Origin: Reticulitermes speratus
Lineage: Eukaryota > Arthropoda > Insecta > Blattodea > Rhinotermitidae
Assembly: GCA_021186555.1 (NCBI GenBank)
Contig: JAJKFL010000012.1
Location: 23,323,711-23,387,710 of the forward strand
Direction of reading: 5' to 3'
Length of the DNA: 64,000 bases
Numbering within the stretch: the stretch's first letter is position 1; every line of letters starts with the position of its first letter. The position numbers and the translations under genes are program-made. Positions 46,857 to 57,603 of the stretch are shown here, piece by piece. The notes under the pieces are model-generated. The model saw only the letters and a list, made by a program, of their open reading frames with translations, searched no databases and was not told the origin of the DNA.

Positions 46857-47433
46857 TGCTAACGTTAGACTCTAATACACGTACCTTAGCAACAGATTTC
46901 CTACTGTTGCTAACGCTAGACTCTAATACACGTACCTTAGCAACAGATTTCCTACTGTTGCTAACGCTAGACTCTAATACACGTACCTTAGCAACAATTT
47001 CCTACTGTTGCTAACGTTTGACTCTAATACACGTACCTTAGCAACAATTTCCTACTGTTGCTAACGTTAGACTCTAATACACGCACCTTAGCAACAATTT
47101 CCTACTGTTGCTAACGTTAGACTCTAATACACGTACCTTAGCAACAATTTCCTACTGTTGCTAACGTTAGACTGTAATACACGTATCTTAGCAACAATTT
47201 CCTACTGTTGCTAACGTTAGACTGTAATACACGTACCTTAGCAACAATTTCCTGTTGCTAACGTTAGACTGTAATACACGTACCTTAGCAACAATTTCCT
47301 ACTGTTGCTAACGTTAGACTGTAATACACGTACCTTAGCAACAATTCCACTTTCCTACTGTGTTTGCTTAACGTTAGACTGTAATACAGGTACCTTAGCA
47401 ACAATTTCCTACTGTTGCTAACGTTAGACTGTA
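46857..47433. repeat. Minisatellite, about 11.5 units of 49-51 bp with hairpin
   Basis: The unit contains TGTTGCTAACGTTAGACTCT and ACGTACCTTAGCAACAATTT. TGTTGCTAA and TTAGCAACA form a 9-bp inverted repeat in each unit. Indel variants near 47250 and 47345. Confidence 0.95.
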
Positions 47434-48116
47434 ACATGGTGTATGTGACAGCAATGGGAAGTCCAATTTCTAAGTCACATTTCAATATGGCATTACGTTC
47501 AAGACTAAAGGCAAGTGCCCTTTTTAATACAGCCAAGACGACCTTTGGTTTTTGCGCCAGATGATAAATAGGCCTACGCTGGTCGTAAGCACAGAAATGC
47601 ACTGTAGCCGCTGTTTGCCCCATTTCAACCAAAACAAAAACTGGACAGTGTCCCACAAAACCCCCCACACAGCAATTCTCTGTCGGACATCCGACAGCAC
47701 TGACACAGACGTCCTACCACAATATTTTCTCTTCAAAGGGCAAGTCTTCAAAAACTAGGAATGCGCGGTCTGACGGCAAGCAGTGCTGACCAACGCCATG
47801 CTTCGTCGTGGGTTTCTGCACTGTCCCAGTGTCAGAACTAAAACATCGCAAAAGAAGTGGCCCACTGAGACGTCACTCTGTACAGAACAAATCTTCAAAT
47901 TGGCCACATATTTGTGACTAAACTTAAAAGGCGCAGTGGACACCGCATGCTCCGTTTTACCGTTAAAGAACTTTTCATTCTGTCCACACAGCCTCTGTCT
48001 GTGTGTCTGTGTTTGCTGTGCCGTAACAACAGTCATGCAGTTGAATTTTAGGCTTCCAAACATCCAAAGAAATAAACACACGAAGTGGCGCATTCCAAAC
48101 AAATCCTTACATGTTT
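47434..48116. other. Unrecognised interval, transposon-like ORFs possible
   Basis: Overlapping ORFs on both strands (minus 47524-47751, minus 47755-48102) could be parts of a decayed gene, but no motif was identified. Confidence 0.3.
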
Positions 48117-48299
48117 AAACCTACGTAACTTCACAAGTGGGGATGCCGGACTGCTGGCCAGAAGTCAGTATGCATCTGGGAGGTCCTGCGACCGGCCACC
48201 TCGACCAAGGCTGTCCATGGTTTTCCTCGGTCCTACAGCGAATTCTCAGTCGGCGCCCAATTCCACGCTGCAATGCATGCTGCTGATACAGCCCACCCA
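48117..48299 (+). repeat. Interspersed repeat of unknown class
   Basis: AAGTGGGGATGCCGGACTGC through GGTCCTACAGCGAATTCTCA reads in one frame as SGDAGLLARSQYASGRSCDR. I associate this recurrent peptide with repeats in cockroach/termite genomes. It ends where the LINE family A tail begins. Confidence 0.4.
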
Positions 48300-48625
48300 A
48301 TAACTAACTAACTAACTAACTCCATGCAGCACAGTCCTTCTTGAGAAGCTAACAGGTCGTCAGCTAGTCAATTCCCCACGTTTTATAGAGCCCGAAGGAT
48401 CATAACCGCATTCACAACAGCCCGCCACCTGTCCCTATCCTGAGCCATATCAATCCAGTCTATGCCCCCCCCATTCCACTTCTTGAAGATCCACTTTAAT
48501 ATTATCCTCCCATCTACGCCTGGGTCTTCCAAGTGGTCTCCTTCCCTCAGGTCTCCCCACCAAAATCCTGTATGCACCTCTCCCCTCCCCCATACGAGAC
48601 AGCCCTCCCAACAGTGATACCAAAA
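48300..48625 (-). mobile_element. LINE family A 3' end, well preserved
   Basis: The plus strand shows the complement of the 3' end: a TAAC microsatellite (48300-48321), CTTCTTGAGAAGCTAACAGG, CCATTCCACTTCTTGAAGAT, CTCCCATCTACGCCTGGGTC. The minus strand encodes [18 protein letters not shown], then NIIL or, in the neighbouring frame, [16 protein letters not shown]. The GTTA repeat is the 3' tail of this family. Confidence 0.8.
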
Positions 48626-48826
48626 CACAGCTGCACACTACACGTCGCTTTACCTTGCATTCTACAACAAGAACGCGCCGGCCGGCCGGCATGACATGTG
48701 AACCTTGAGACCCGCAACACATGCAGTGTCTCTCTCACTGCCCCTCATGTGTTTCTTCCTACTTATTCGCGTCAATGTTACCTTCACGTATTTTCCCAGG
48801 GCAACATTTCAACTATGCTACATATC

Positions 48827-49125
48827 TAGGAGGAGAGGAATATCGTACATACAATAAAAAGAAGAAAGGCTAACTGGATTGGTCACATCTTGCGTAGGAA
48901 CTGCCTTCTGAAACACGTGACTGAAGGAAAGTTAGAAGGAAGGATAGAAATAATGGGAAGACGAGGAAGAAGGCGTAAGCAACTACTGGATGACCTTAAG
49001 GAAAAGAGAAGATACTGGAAATTGAAAGAGGAAGCACTAGATCGCAACCTATGGAGAACTCGCTTTGGAGTAGGTTACGGACCTGTCGTAAGACAGACTA
49101 CAGAATTAATGAACGAACATATCTA
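48827..49125 (+). mobile_element. LINE family B 3' end, well preserved
   Basis: The frame reads RRNIVHTIKRRKANWIGH, then ILRRNCLLKHVTEGKLEG, RIEIMGRRGRRRKQLLDDL, KEKRRYWKLKEEALDRNLW, RTRFGVGYGPVVRQTTELM. No stop interrupts this piece, so it is the best guide to the family B C-terminus here. Confidence 0.85.
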
Positions 49126-50764
49126 GCCCATCACAATCACCTACTCACACCTCTACACACACAACAGCAAACTGATCCGTAGCAATCACACTTCATTACG
49201 TTGTTTCCTCACCACCTACACACCCAGGTCACCCTAACTTCGTACATTTCACTAACCTAGGAGATCCCGATGACCTGTATAAAACGCACCGCCTGTGATA
49301 CAATATCCATCCTAGCTACACGCAAAGAAATGCAGAGAACTACAAATTCAAAATTAGAGAGGCAAAGTGCGGAATTGCTGTGCCCAGTACTTGAGACGAT
49401 AAGATAGTTGAGTGACAAGCCTCACCGTTTGCCAAAAACCCTACGGGTGCAGTGAGGATTTCATGGGGAGACATTTACTGCCTGCCTCAGGTAACCACAG
49501 ACATCAAAGTCAAGTAACTGTCTTCGTTCATTCTAAGAGGGCACACTGACAACTGACCGACGACGTCTCGTGTCTGTGGACGTCTTCTTTCTTGCCATAA
49601 CAATACCGACTGCGGCAACAAATCGTTTCCTCACTGGATGCCACGACATTCACAGCGACAGTGAACTGGCCACAGTTGCCCGTTGTGTAATGTCCATGCA
49701 AGTCACACACACGACGCCCACAGTCACCTCCTGCACCTCGCTGTCCTGACAGCAGCTGACGTCTACAGATCACACAGTTCCTCCTTCCATGCACGCAATA
49801 TACGCAGCGCGTTGTAGTCAGCACCTCCTTAGGACGTGAAGGAACTGCGTACTGCAGCATCACACATAATATGGTACAGCCGACGTTCTAAATGGACAGC
49901 AAATCTGAACTAACTCTTAATTTTGACAGACTTTTCACGACGTCCGGGATTTACATTTCACGCCCAGTCCTATACACACACGACACTGCTGACATACCGC
50001 CAGTGTACATCAGCGATTACACAGCACGTGACGGTAAAAGGTGGTCCCGGTGGGAATGCCACTAGGTTGGTGAAACAGGTCGGGGATGTATTTATGGTTC
50101 CGTGCTGTGTTGATGATTTATTTACTTCGCTAACTGTACGAAACATCGACGATATGGCACGAAATTCAAGACCCTCTGTTCTTTTCGTACTCGACCCACA
50201 AACGTAACAGACCGCTCCTGCTTCCAGACCATGCTGAAAACTGCCACCTCTTGCACGTGACGCCACTTCCCCGGCAAGGTGTCCTTCACTGTGCAATGTG
50301 GCCGTCGGGCAGTCAGGCAGCCGTCTAGCACGGGGTGCCATGGACCCTAACGCAACAATCAATACCGACCGACCGCTGCTTCGCGCGGCAACACGTTCAA
50401 CAACAACAACAACAATTATCAATGCGATATACGGACGCTCAGGTCCAGACATACGCATCCCAACTGATGGTGCTACTGAAACTGCGAATGATGACATCAC
50501 AGTTCATACGGACACATTCGATCCTGTGCAATCAGCCTTATAAACGACAGGCGAAGAAAAACAGACGCAAACAAAATTGCGAACGTCTCTACAAATGTAT
50601 ATAACATGTGAATTGACAAGAGTTGTATTTCTCTTCAGTTCACTTCCACAGATAAGCTACGTCCTCGTGGCCACCCCAGACATTTGCTCTCAGCCGGTGT
50701 GCTAGAAGGCTTGTTTTGTACTTTCTGTATCTTGAATGCTACCCAAGCAATCCACCCACCTCTT
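49126..50764. other. Noncoding, one possible transposase scrap
   Basis: Minus strand 49680-49850 reads TTTRCVYCVHGRRN ... CDLHGHYTTGN across frames, faintly like the cysteine-rich end of a piggyBac transposase. This is weak and may be chance. Nothing else recognised in 1.6 kb. Confidence 0.25.
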
Positions 50765-51050
50765 ACAGTAAGGTAAAGGTAAAGTTCTCCCTAGAACAGG
50801 CCATGAAGGCCCAGAGGGGGCGTAGAGGTATAGCTCTACTCTTTCTTTAACCTTGGCACTAGATGAGGGTGGGTGGTCAACTCCACGCCCCGGCCGCTTA
50901 TACCACCGGGAAAAAAACCCGGTACCCTTTGTATAGGAGGCTGGGTGGGCCCCAGGGCCGGTCTGAACGGGTGCGGAAAATCTCACCCCCACCGAGCTTC
51001 GATCCCCGAACCGTCCAGCCCGTAACCAGTCGCAATAATCCGCTGTTTAT
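50765..51050 (-). mobile_element. tRNA-derived SINE, best-preserved copy
   Basis: On the minus strand: a head with GGTTCGGGGATCGAAGCTC, then GGCCCACCCAGCCTCCTATA, CGGCCGGGGCGTGGAGTTGA, CTCATCTAGTGCCAAGGTTA, GAGCTATACCTCTACGCCCC, GGGCCTTCATGGCCTGTTCT, and a TTTACCTTTACCTTAC tail. It serves as the reference for the other fragments. Confidence 0.75.
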
Positions 51051-51163
51051 TTTTCTATAACTGAGATCTGCTATCAAGTTAAGCCCTGTCGTCATCCAGC
51101 TTTCACGATGGAAATACGTGCCTGAAAGTAACACGAGCTTTCCTGTTGCCGTGGCGGTATGGA

Positions 51164-51306
51164 GTAACACCCTGTAGACACCGACGTTTTGGGGTATTTA
51201 TGGGGTGACACCCTGCAGACACCGACGTTTGGAGTGACATCCTGTAGATACCGACGTTTTGGGGTATCTGTGGAGTGGCAACCTCTCGACACCGACGTTT
51301 AGGGGT
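51164..51306. repeat. Short tandem array, about 41-43 bp, left part
   Basis: About three diverged units of ACACCCTGTAGACACCGACG TTTTGGGGTATTTATGG type. The array resumes at 53726, so the pogo-like transposon was inserted into it. Confidence 0.85.
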
Positions 51307-51308
51307 TA

Positions 51309-53723
51309 GGGGAGACCGGGTTTAGTTGGCACACTTTTAACTTTTTAATTTTTTACAATTTTCATACAAATGGCACAGAAAAGATAATGGTACTGGTGGC
51401 AAGTGTCATTCTTGGACTATGCAAGAAAACATACTGAAGAAGTTATTTCAATAATGAAGCCATGAAAAAGGACCTTTTTCTAACCTCTGCACGTGTGCCA
51501 ACTTGCCCCATATACGGGGTAGGTTGGCACATATCATGGTGTAGGTTGGCATATAGTAGAGCCTGATTTATTATTAGTGTCACAAATATTCTGGGACAGC
51601 ATAAATGACGCTAAGATGATGCTAACAACATACTGAAACTGATTTACAAGCCGTACAAAACTAAGAACAAACATTACAAATTACACTGGAAAAATGATAC
51701 TCAGTACAGAAATATATGTCCACAAAACTTCAGAAATCTTCATCTGATACATCCGACTTGCAGTTGCAATACATATATCCCCAGGAAACGCCAGCTGTGC
51801 ATTTTTCATGGGCCCACATTTGGCACTGGGTACATTGAACCCATTTTTCCCCCGCTACACTCTTTGAGTATCTGTCCATGCAAACCAAACTAAATGTTTC
51901 CCCACCATTTTCGTCTGAGCAGTGTGTCTGAATTTTCCTCGCTATTTTCTTCTTAGAATCCCTTGCAGGGTTATTAAAAGGCTCTTCCTGCTCCCCGTCT
52001 GATGTGTTTTTCCTTTTGCCACTTGTTTTGATTTCTGCTTGTCTTGCAAGGCTGCTTTCACTGGCGTATCAGTCAGGATTGCTGTACTTCTTTCTAGTAG
52101 TGTTTTCTGTTCCTTTCCTGCCTGTAGCTTTAGGAAAAGGACGGACAAGTTCAGGAGTCAAGGACATGCTTGAGGAAGGATTTGTTTCTGCAGGTGTTCT
52201 TTTGGATAAACCTGGTTCGCGAGAATGAATTATTGAGGGGCCTGGTCCTGCAGACTTATCATGTTTAATGTTTCCATTACTATAATTCAATGCTGCAGAG
52301 TCTGTGGCCGGCGCTGGTCTGTCTGTTACGTAGGAAGAGAAAAGTTCCTCATCACCAAAGACATCTCTGTTGTAGGGATAAATTCCAGTGGCCAGGAATC
52401 CAGCCTTGATATTTGCAGGACTAGCTGCAGAGTCGAGAGACATGTTGATAAATCCAGGTAAATCGTAAATGGTCATCGTTTGTCCTGGGTGGTTTGTGAT
52501 CCATGCATCACATGCACGATTGACATAGGTCTTCAGTGGCCCAAAGACACTCCTATCAAGCGGCTGCAGCTTGTGACTATAATGAGGTGGGAAGGACAGA
52601 ACTGTCACGCCGTTTTCCTTGCAGTAATCGAGTGCAGCGATTGACAAATGCGAATCATGATTGTCCAAGAGAAGAACTACTGGTCGTTCTTTTGAAGGTT
52701 TCACGTGGGAAACAAAATGTTTCACAAACTTCAAAAAATGTTCCGCCTTCATCCATCCAGTAGGATTAGCATCATCTTCACTACCTGCAGGAGCACCTTT
52801 CAAGAAATGGGCACTAAAGTTCACCCTGGGGAAAATGAAAAATGGCGGCACTGTGTTTCCTGTCGCTGAAACGGCCAGGGCTAAATTTACTAATTTTCCA
52901 CGTTCAGCGGACACCAGTCTCCCTATTTGTTTGCAACCACGGCGCCCAATAACTGTATCAGGTGTCTGCACGGTTGTTACGCCCTGAACCTGAACTCACC
53001 TGGCGAGTTTTCTTGTACCCAATACTGAATGTCGGATTCTGTGAAATTCCCCTTACGTCATCCTCGGAAGCTCTGCTGCAATAGCTCTTCAGAGAGCGAA
53101 ACGGGATACCAAAATCTCTTGCTACACTTCTAGTTGACCTGTTTTCTATTCTGACTGCCCTAACTGCTCGAAGAACTGTATCTGGGGCAATATTTGCCCT
53201 TTCAGTTTCCCTTTTTATGTTCTGGGCCTAATTATGCTTCCTACAACAAAATTGAAATGACAGAACAAGAAACGTACAGAATGCTGCACTGTTGACCGCG
53301 CAGTAAGCTGGCACGGTGAGCCAACTTGCCCCGTAGCAAATGTGCCAACTAGACCCAACACAAACTTTCAGGTTTGAGGTTGGTTTCCTCCGAGATTAAA
53401 TGCACAAGAAAGACTGTTACTTATCAGTCACATTGCCACATATGTACTGCATAATTACATACCTTTGGTTCAGATAAAACCCTAGCAGCCTTCTCAATAA
53501 TACGTATTTACCAAACTGTTGTAAAATTACTCGGCGCTGTGCAAAACACACACAACCAAATTTTGCTTCCGATACAGCTCTGAGCACACTGCCAAGTAAC
53601 TTCCCTGCAATGAAGGATGTTGCTCTTCATACTGCCTCACAGGTGCTGCGCTCTTACAAGGGAGAGGCGAGATATTAACGTTGTGCCAACTCACCCCTGT
53701 AGCCAACTAAACCCGGTCTCCCC
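51309..53723 (-). mobile_element. Complete pogo-like DNA transposon, inactive
   Basis: Perfect 22-bp terminal inverted repeats at 51309-51330 (starting GGGGAGACCGGGTTTAGTTG) and 53702-53723, flanked by TA at 51307-51308 and 53724-53725. Subterminal motifs GTGCCAACTTGCCCC and GGGGTAGGTTGGCAC recur near 51490-51530 and 53320-53350. The 2415-bp element carries one decayed transposase on the minus strand. Perfect ends with a broken gene suggest recent movement in trans, or a non-autonomous internal-deletion copy. Confidence 0.9.
51730..53227 (-). pseudogene. Pogo-like transposase with internal deletion and frameshifts
   Basis: N-terminal piece (about 53227-53003): NIKRETERANIAPDTVLRAV ... TRSVARDFGIPFRSLKSYC ... 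GYKKTRQ, the helix-turn-helix start. The next about 150 residues, including the NVDETG motif with the first catalytic Asp, are missing. The DDE domain resumes at GVTTVQTPDTVIGRRG (about 52985) and continues through VVLLLDNHDSHLS (second Asp), PPHYSHKLQPLDRSVFG (third Asp) and GFLATGIYPYNRDVF. Near 52085 the frame shifts (ILTDTPVKAALQDKQ is in another frame), returns before 51975, and a C-terminal zinc finger follows (EKWVQCTQCQMWAHEKC ... YMYCNCKSD, stop at 51730). The deletion junction sits at CAG|GTGAGT. Not functional. Confidence 0.85.
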
Positions 53724-53725
53724 TA

Positions 53726-53806
53726 TATATGACGTGACACCCTATAGATACCGACTTTTGGGGTATACATGGAGTAACACCCTGCAGACACCGACGCTGT
53801 CGGGTA
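53726..53806. repeat. Short tandem array, right part
   Basis: GACACCCTATAGATACCGAC and AACACCCTGCAGACACCGAC continue the 51164-51306 array on the other side of the transposon. Confidence 0.8.
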
Positions 53807-53890
53807 TCTGCAGAGTGCCGCCTCTTCTCCACGTATCTGCAGAGTGCCGCCTCTTCTCCACGTATCTGCAGAGTGCCGCCTCTTCTCCAC
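53804..53890. repeat. Three units of 29 bp
   Basis: The unit GTATCTGCAGAGTGCCGCCT CTTCTCCAC is repeated three times without change. Confidence 0.95.
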
Positions 53891-55227
53891 AACAATTTCA
53901 CTGCTGCCAGATGGCTTCCTCTTTTCGACAGAACATTTAACTTGCTGCTGAATTGCGTTCGAACAGCAAATTCATATTTGGCACGGAGAAGCCAGTGTTC
54001 ACATCTAACAGGACATTTATATACTGCGGTCAGAGAAACAGCACACGGGTGGTGCGGGTTCAAGTCGGCCGCCCCCCCCCCCCCCCCCCCGTTCAGGTCA
54101 GGACTGGAAGCCAGCTGCACATATTTACAGTTACACAATTTATCAACAATGGTGCTGTATATAGAAGCAAAATTTCATTTAAGCCCCTAAGTAAAGTATG
54201 GCTCTAACCGTATGGATTTTCACGAAAGTCGAAATTGCTCAATTGCATTATACACATCTGCTCACACCAAATTTCACCACAAGCGGTCAATAAATGTGCG
54301 ACGTACGAGTAAAAAGTCATTTTCGATTTGAAGCAGACTGTCACTTAGCCAATTTTCACGAAATAAAGCGTCGTCGACAATTTGTTGTACAGAATTCGCA
54401 CATCCAATTTCATGAAAATCGGACAAATGGTTTAGTCGCCGATAAGACGCCTTGGGCAGATGGACGGACGTGGTGCAACACACAACATGGCGGCCAGGCG
54501 AAGATTTTATGTAGCTTATGGTCTGACAGCAAGCACTAATGAACAGTGTGCTGGGCACGTGACACTGTACGGAGACAGACAGACAGCATAGCTACACAGT
54601 GCGCATGAGGCAGCAGGTACAAACATGGCCAAGATGCTAAGTTACGAAGTTATATCAGACACATTTAACGTGTACAGAATCCCCAGTAATAAGATTTGAC
54701 AGAAACAATAATGCGAATAGAGATTCCAGTCTTCTCTGATACGACACCGTGCAGACTGGTACCTAAATATACCCGGCCGGCGTCATACCCAAAAAAACAT
54801 CGAAATGTAATCAACACTGCGAGAATCACAAACTCAATAATTCTCATACTATAGAGAATCAGAAATGCACTTTCAGTTCTGAGAAGCGCTTGTCAGACAT
54901 ACAGACGGAGCTGCAGGCTCCTCAAATATGATCTCCATACTGGCCTTTGTTTCTTCCGCCCCCCCCCCCCCCCCCCCAGCTTCACTACAGTAAAGAAGCT
55001 CGGCAGACATTTTCCGTACTTTCTCACGCGCACAGAACAAGCACCAGGAAACTTTCCCATTTACTGAGGAGCTGTGGTTCGACTTCCCGCAGGTGCAGAA
55101 GATTTACCTGTTCTTCGAAACGTCTTAACCAGTCACAGACCCGAACAGCCTCCTGTTCCACGGACACTGGTGGCCCTCTGGCCGATGCTAAGCGTCTGTG
55201 GCGTGAAGCTGATCTAATCTAATAAAG
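53891..55227. other. Noncoding with two poly-C tracts
   Basis: Runs of 19 C at about 54072-54090 and 54959-54977. GTGGTTCGACTTCCCG near 55074 looks like a SINE box B. No gene recognised. Confidence 0.4.
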
Positions 55228-55300
55228 TTACGAATGCATGGGGCTTCACCTCCACTCCCCCATATGCCTTTATGGCATGCACAGGGACTGTGCCCTTTAC
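55228..55300 (+). mobile_element. SINE 3' end fragment
   Basis: CGAATGCATGGGGCTTCACC, TCCACTCCCCCATATGCCTT and TATGGCATGCACAGGGAC, then a CCTTTACTA tail. Confidence 0.6.
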
Positions 55301-55950
55301 TAAGAATAACTGGACCCCCCCCGCTCTCAACATAAACTGTACTTTTTTTTTAATTTCTACCTCCAGCTCACTTCCGAGAACTTGCCCAATATGCTGGCGA
55401 CAGACCGCAGGCCACCCAACCGCTATAATGCACAAGACTTGCGACCTGCCGTGTCTTCAGCCATCTCGTTCCGTGAACAACCGCACTACTGAGCATTTCT
55501 GGGACCCTGGAGGATTAACGCACACGCACGAAACTGACGTACACAGCCGTCGGCCGAGTTCTCTCTATTCAGAGCGTTAATCAAGTAATGCAAATGTAAT
55601 TCTTGTCACGTCACTTGGTTCAGAAGAACCTTGACACAACAGCCGACAAAACACAAATCGCATATTGCAACATGGCGAGCTGCGTGCTGCTGGCATATGT
55701 GATCGGTCACGAGGCCAATCCTTAGGAACAAATGAGCCTTCAAAACATCACAACAAAATGGGTGCCAACTTTGTGAGAGAATAATTCAAAACGAGTTACA
55801 AAATGTACATTCTGGTGTGGAACTTATGGAACACGTGTCAAGGACACAAAATGTCTTTCATCTTTTTCTACAACTTCTGTTCGAGGCACTTCTGATCCCG
55901 TACCTATGGGAAATTCGCTACTAAAAACGAGCAGAAACTACTAAAAACCC
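55301..55950. other. Noncoding, nothing recognised
   Basis: No repeat or exon recognised. Confidence 0.35.
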
Positions 55951-55952
55951 GC

Positions 55953-56498
55953 ATGGCGGACATCGTGCAAAGCGCGCTGTTCATGTCCGGTATGACGGAC
56001 ATCGTGCAAAGCGCGCTGTTCATGTCCGGTATGACGGACATCGTGCAAAGCGCGCTGTTCATGTCCGGTATGACGGACATCGTGCAAAGCGCGCTGTTCA
56101 TGTCCGGTATGACGGACATCGTGCTAAGCGCGCTGTTCATGTCCGGTATGACGGACATCGTGCTAAGCGCGCTGTTCATGTCCGGTATGACGGACATCGT
56201 GCTAAGCGTGCTGTTCATGTCCGGTATGACGGACATCGTGCTAAGCGCGCTGTTCATGTCCGGTATTACGGACATCGTGCAAAGCGCGCTGTTCATTTCC
56301 AGTATGACGGACATCGTGCAAAGCGCGCTGTTCATGTCCGGTATGACGGACATCGTGCTAAGCGCGCTGTTCATGTCCGGTATGACGGACATCGTGCAAA
56401 GCGCGCTGTTCATGTCCGGTATGACGGACATCGTGCTAAGCGCGCTGTTCTTGTCCGGTATGACGGACATCGTGCAAAGCGCGCTGTTCATGTCCGGT
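55953..56498. repeat. Minisatellite, 14 units of 39 bp
   Basis: The unit starts ATGACGGACATCGTGCAAAG and ends CGCTGTTCATGTCCGGT. ATGTCCG and CGGACAT form a 7-bp hairpin across each unit boundary. The plus strand encodes MTDIVQSALFMSG repeats within a 254-codon ORF, and the minus strand a 215-codon ORF. Nothing beyond the array supports either as a gene. Confidence 0.97.
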
Positions 56499-57035
56499 TT
56501 AACCAAAACTGTGACGAGTCGACAAATTTTAGCAAACTTTCCAAATATCAAATTTCATGAAACCCCGTGTCAGACATGGAAACTGATACGAGCATCATTT
56601 CATGTAAAGTCAGTGGGTGTCTTGCGCGCAACGACAATCACTGCTAAGCGCAGACTAAATAAAACAACACCCGATAGATATCAAGAAATTTGTTTTGTAA
56701 TATCTTGCCCCTCATAATGAGTCGGCTCTTCGGATCGAAACCCGTAGGGCTCTTGCCACAACTTAATGCAGATACGTTGTGTTACACGTAACACAAACAG
56801 TCTCTACTGGCCTCTAACCGCGGACTGCACACAGCGCAGTCTCCTGCTTCCTATCGCGACCCCAACACACAATACTGAACAATGTTAACTACAAACACTG
56901 CTCCATTAGTCTGGTTCTTATGTCATAAAAATTAAATGGACAGTTTATGGTGTTCAGTCCGTGCACTGTAGGTAACCAGTTCGCAACACAACCAACAAAA
57001 TGCACAGTGCTGTTCTTTACATATTTATATTACAG
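56499..57035. other. Noncoding, nothing recognised
   Basis: No repeat or exon recognised. Confidence 0.35.
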
Positions 57036-57095
57036 TATCACACTAAACATTCCCACATGTTTCGATCCAAACATGTGGGAATGTTCAGTGTGATA
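57036..57095. repeat. Near-perfect 27-bp palindrome, core-less hairpin copy
   Basis: Arms 57036-57062 and 57069-57095 (TATCACACTAAACATTCCCA... and its complement) differ at one position around a 6-bp loop. The CCCACATGTTTCG and AAACATGTGGG blocks are those of the ACATGT hairpin family, with the central core deleted. Confidence 0.75.
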
Positions 57096-57484
57096 TAAAA
57101 TAAATGTCTATGGAACAATATTGTTCCTTTTTTGGTTGAATGTTGCGAACTGGTAAACGTCGTCATTACAACGTCAAATACAGCCTATTTAAAATTTCTT
57201 TATACCACACCGCCTGACACGACACACAGCACACACTCTAGCAGGACGAGATATCTTCTGGTCATAATGGACCGAGACATATGTTTGTATGCATGCTTCA
57301 TAGAGTGTAAACAACTGGGACTTCTGCCTGGAACGGCTCACTTTAAAATTTTACATTTACAACACTGCAATTTTATGATTATTAACTTTGTGTTTTAGAA
57401 TTTAATATTTTGATCATTTTAACAAAGGCGACACAATACCTACATAAGTGAGCTGGCCTTGTACTGCTTTGTTCTAAATAACTT
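57096..57484. other. Noncoding, nothing recognised
   Basis: An 88-codon plus-strand ORF has no features. Confidence 0.35.
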
Positions 57485-57520
57485 CCCGATTATGGAACTC
57501 TGGTGCCGAAACATGTAGGA
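57485..57520 (+). ncRNA. Hammerhead-like motif, decayed
   Basis: CCCGATTATGGAACTCTGGT then GCCGAAACATGTAGGAG. This aligns with the minus-strand motif at 12066-12102, with the CTGATTA box mutated to CCGATTA. No 5' arm found. Confidence 0.35.
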
Positions 57521-57603
57521 GTTATATACTTACTTCCAAATACATTTTATTACGTGCATAAGTTGATGTATTAACTAAATAGCCTACTTATTTCATTCAA
57601 GTA

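Noticed and set aside
49680-49850. piggyBac transposase C-terminus
   Set aside because: Only a loose cysteine pattern across frames; no TTAA-flanked ends seen. Kept as a low-confidence remark only.
52536-52987. Plus-strand ORFs opposite the transposase
   Set aside because: Antisense shadows of the DDE domain coding sequence.
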